Source: Acidimicrobiaceae bacterium (GTDB taxonomy: Bacteria > Actinomycetota > Acidimicrobiia > Acidimicrobiales > Palsa-688). From it: a DNA stretch of 6,899 bases. This document shows, one piece after another, positions 5,751 through 6,899 of the stretch. The stretch lies in NCBI GenBank assembly GCA_009785715.1, contig WQVT01000122.1:1-6899 (forward strand), written 5' to 3'. The notes below the pieces were generated by a model. That model had not been told where the DNA came from. It did not search any database and worked only from the letters and a program-made list of their open reading frames with translations. The first letter of the stretch is position 1, and the number at the start of each line of letters is the position of its first letter. Position numbers and translations under genes: made by a program.

Positions 5751-6863
5751 GTGCGATGGCCGACCGTCGAGGAGCAGACCGAGGGGCGAGACGCCGCATT
5801 GTTCGATGCCGACGCCCTCGCCGAACGCCACGTCGGCCGAGGCGAGTTCCGCGGGATGGAGTTCCTTCACGTCAACGCCAAGACGATCATCAACGTCCTG
5901 CCGGCGAGCTCCAGGATGTCGTTCCGGTACACGATCAACCCCTATCGGGGATGCAGCCATGCCTGCAGCTACTGTTTCGCCCGCCCCACCCACGACTATC
6001 TGGGTCTCGGGACCGGTGAGGACTTCGAGCGGAAGATCGTGGTCAAGGTCAATGCCGTCGAATTGCTGAGAGCCGAGCTCTCGGCCCGTCGCTGGTCCGG
6101 TCACCACATCGCAATGGGCACGAACACCGACCCGTACCAACGTTGCGAGGGGAAATACCACCTGACGCGAGGCGTCGTCGAGGTGCTCACCGAGGCTGCC
6201 AATCCGTTCTCGATCCTGACCAAATCGACTCTGATTCTGCGGGATCTCGAGCTGCTTGCGAAGGCGGCCAGGCAGGCGGACGTGCGCGTCAACCTGTCGA
6301 TCGGCACGCTGGACGAGCAGGTGTGGCGGCTCAGCGAACCCGGTACCCCGCCGCCGCGGTCGAGGGTAGAGGCGGTGCGCCGCCTCAATGAGGCCGGGGT
6401 GCCGTGCGGGGTCCTGGTGGCGCCGATCCTCCCCGGCCTGTCCGACCGCGACGAGCAGCTGCACGACGTCGTCGAGGCATGTGTTGAGGCCGGCGCGGTC
6501 GCGATTTCAAGCGTTGCCCTCCACCTGAGACCCGGGGTGCGGGAGCACTATCTCCGATGGCTGGGGGCGGTGCGCCCCGACTTGGTGGCTGCCACCGAGG
6601 CCCGCTACCGGGGGTCCTACCTGCCGAAGGCGGACCAGCGGGCGTTGTCGGAGCAGGTCCGGTCGGTGGTCGAGTCGGCGCGACGTGACCGCTGGCGAGA
6701 GGTCACGGCAATGCGCGGGGACGACGGCCCAGTTGCCGGGGGCCTGACCGCTGACGAGACGGTGAGCGACCGTGTGCGGCTGCACATGGGTGGCGAACCG
6801 ATGCAGTCGGTCTCCTCACCGCCCGCCACCCCGATCTCCGAGCAGCTCGGGCTCGGCTGGTGA
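5751..6863 (+). CDS. Radical-SAM protein, Rv2578c family (SplB-like)
   Basis: This 370-residue radical-SAM enzyme is predicted to cleave S-adenosylmethionine at a [4Fe-4S] cluster to start radical chemistry. The cluster motif CSHACSYC gives C68, C72 and C75 (CX3CX2C) inside NPYRGCSHACSYCFARPTHDYL, with GTNTDPYQ (123-130) and FSILTKSTLILRD (153-165) as further blocks. These and the N-terminal MRW match mycobacterial Rv2578c as I recall it. The family is annotated as related to spore photoproduct lyase, but the substrate is unknown. No intein is present, unlike some family members. The Asp/Arg-rich C-terminus after about residue 310 is poorly conserved. The GTG start is well supported: an in-frame TAA at 5739-5741 allows no earlier start, MRW is the family N-terminus, and the next options (TTG 5799, ATG 5856) would cut into the protein. 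No ribosome-binding site fits, consistent with a leaderless mRNA. Control by LexA is likely from the SOS box in its promoter. Confidence 0.92.
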   Translation: MRWPTVEEQTEGRDAALFDADALAERHVGRGEFRGMEFLHVNAKTIINVLPASSRMSFRYTINPYRGCSHACSYCFARPTHDYLGLGTGEDFERKIVVKVNAVELLRAELSARRWSGHHIAMGTNTDPYQRCEGKYHLTRGVVEVLTEAANPFSILTKSTLILRDLELLAKAARQADVRVNLSIGTLDEQVWRLSEPGTPPPRSRVEAVRRLNEAGVPCGVLVAPILPGLSDRDEQLHDVVEACVEAGAVAISSVALHLRPGVREHYLRWLGAVRPDLVAATEARYRGSYLPKADQRALSEQVRSVVESARRDRWREVTAMRGDDGPVAGGLTADETVSDRVRLHMGGEPMQSVSSPPATPISEQLGLGW

Positions 6864-6899
6864 CCGCCTGGGCGGAGGGGAGGAGGCGGCTTCGCCGGG
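6864..6899. other. Non-coding tail after the radical-SAM gene, possible start of a terminator
   Basis: These 36 G+C-rich bases reach the window edge. CGGC (6887-6890) and GCCG (6894-6897) can form a small 4-bp stem around TTC, and CCGCC (6864-6868) faces GGCGG (6871-6875) with too small a loop to close fully. A terminator may continue beyond the window, but nothing here proves it. GGGGAGGAGG (6877-6886) resembles a ribosome-binding site, so a downstream plus-strand gene just outside is an alternative. Confidence 0.2.

Noticed and set aside
5523..6464. A 313-codon minus-strand frame overlapping both the flavin reductase and the radical-SAM gene
   Set aside because: It runs out of frame across two well-supported genes and the SOS-type promoter, without recognisable motifs.

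Overview
The window is a visibly G+C-rich stretch of bacterial chromosome. Its genes point to an actinobacterium: the succinate dehydrogenase iron-sulfur subunit is of the Sdh1 type, malate synthase is of the G type, a radical-SAM protein resembles mycobacterial Rv2578c, and upstream of it lie a LexA-like box of the CGAAC-N4-GTTC type and a leaderless GTG start. I cannot assign a genus. An acidimicrobial or other non-mycobacterial lineage is only a guess.

Layout, left to right. (1) 1-693, plus strand: the 3' part of a succinate dehydrogenase iron-sulfur subunit gene, cut by the window edge. (2) 722-2938, minus strand: a complete malate synthase G gene, converging on sdhB with 28 bases between the stop codons. 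A 16-bp tandem duplication lies across the sdhB stop. (3) 2939-3096: a 158-bp divergent promoter region with several dyads. (4) 3097-5106, plus: a complete FtsH-type AAA+ membrane protease, followed by a perfect 10-bp hairpin. (5) 5149-5631, minus: a small flavin-reductase-domain protein. (6) 5632-5750: a divergent regulatory region with a well-formed plus-strand promoter (TTGACG-N17-TAACCT) whose spacer is a near-consensus LexA/SOS box. (7) 5751-6863, plus: a radical-SAM protein of the Rv2578c / SplB-like family that starts with GTG at the predicted transcription start. The last 36 bases are non-coding.

How the genes relate: SdhB and malate synthase both serve central carbon metabolism. Succinate oxidation and glyoxylate condensation meet in the glyoxylate shunt, but isocitrate lyase is not in view and the two genes are not co-transcribed. 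FtsH is a stand-alone quality-control protease. The flavin reductase and the radical-SAM gene share a divergent control region. The most interesting signal is the SOS-like operator between the -35 and -10 boxes of the radical-SAM gene, which suggests a DNA-damage-inducible radical-SAM enzyme distantly related to spore photoproduct lyase. I see no mobile element, CRISPR array, tRNA or rRNA.
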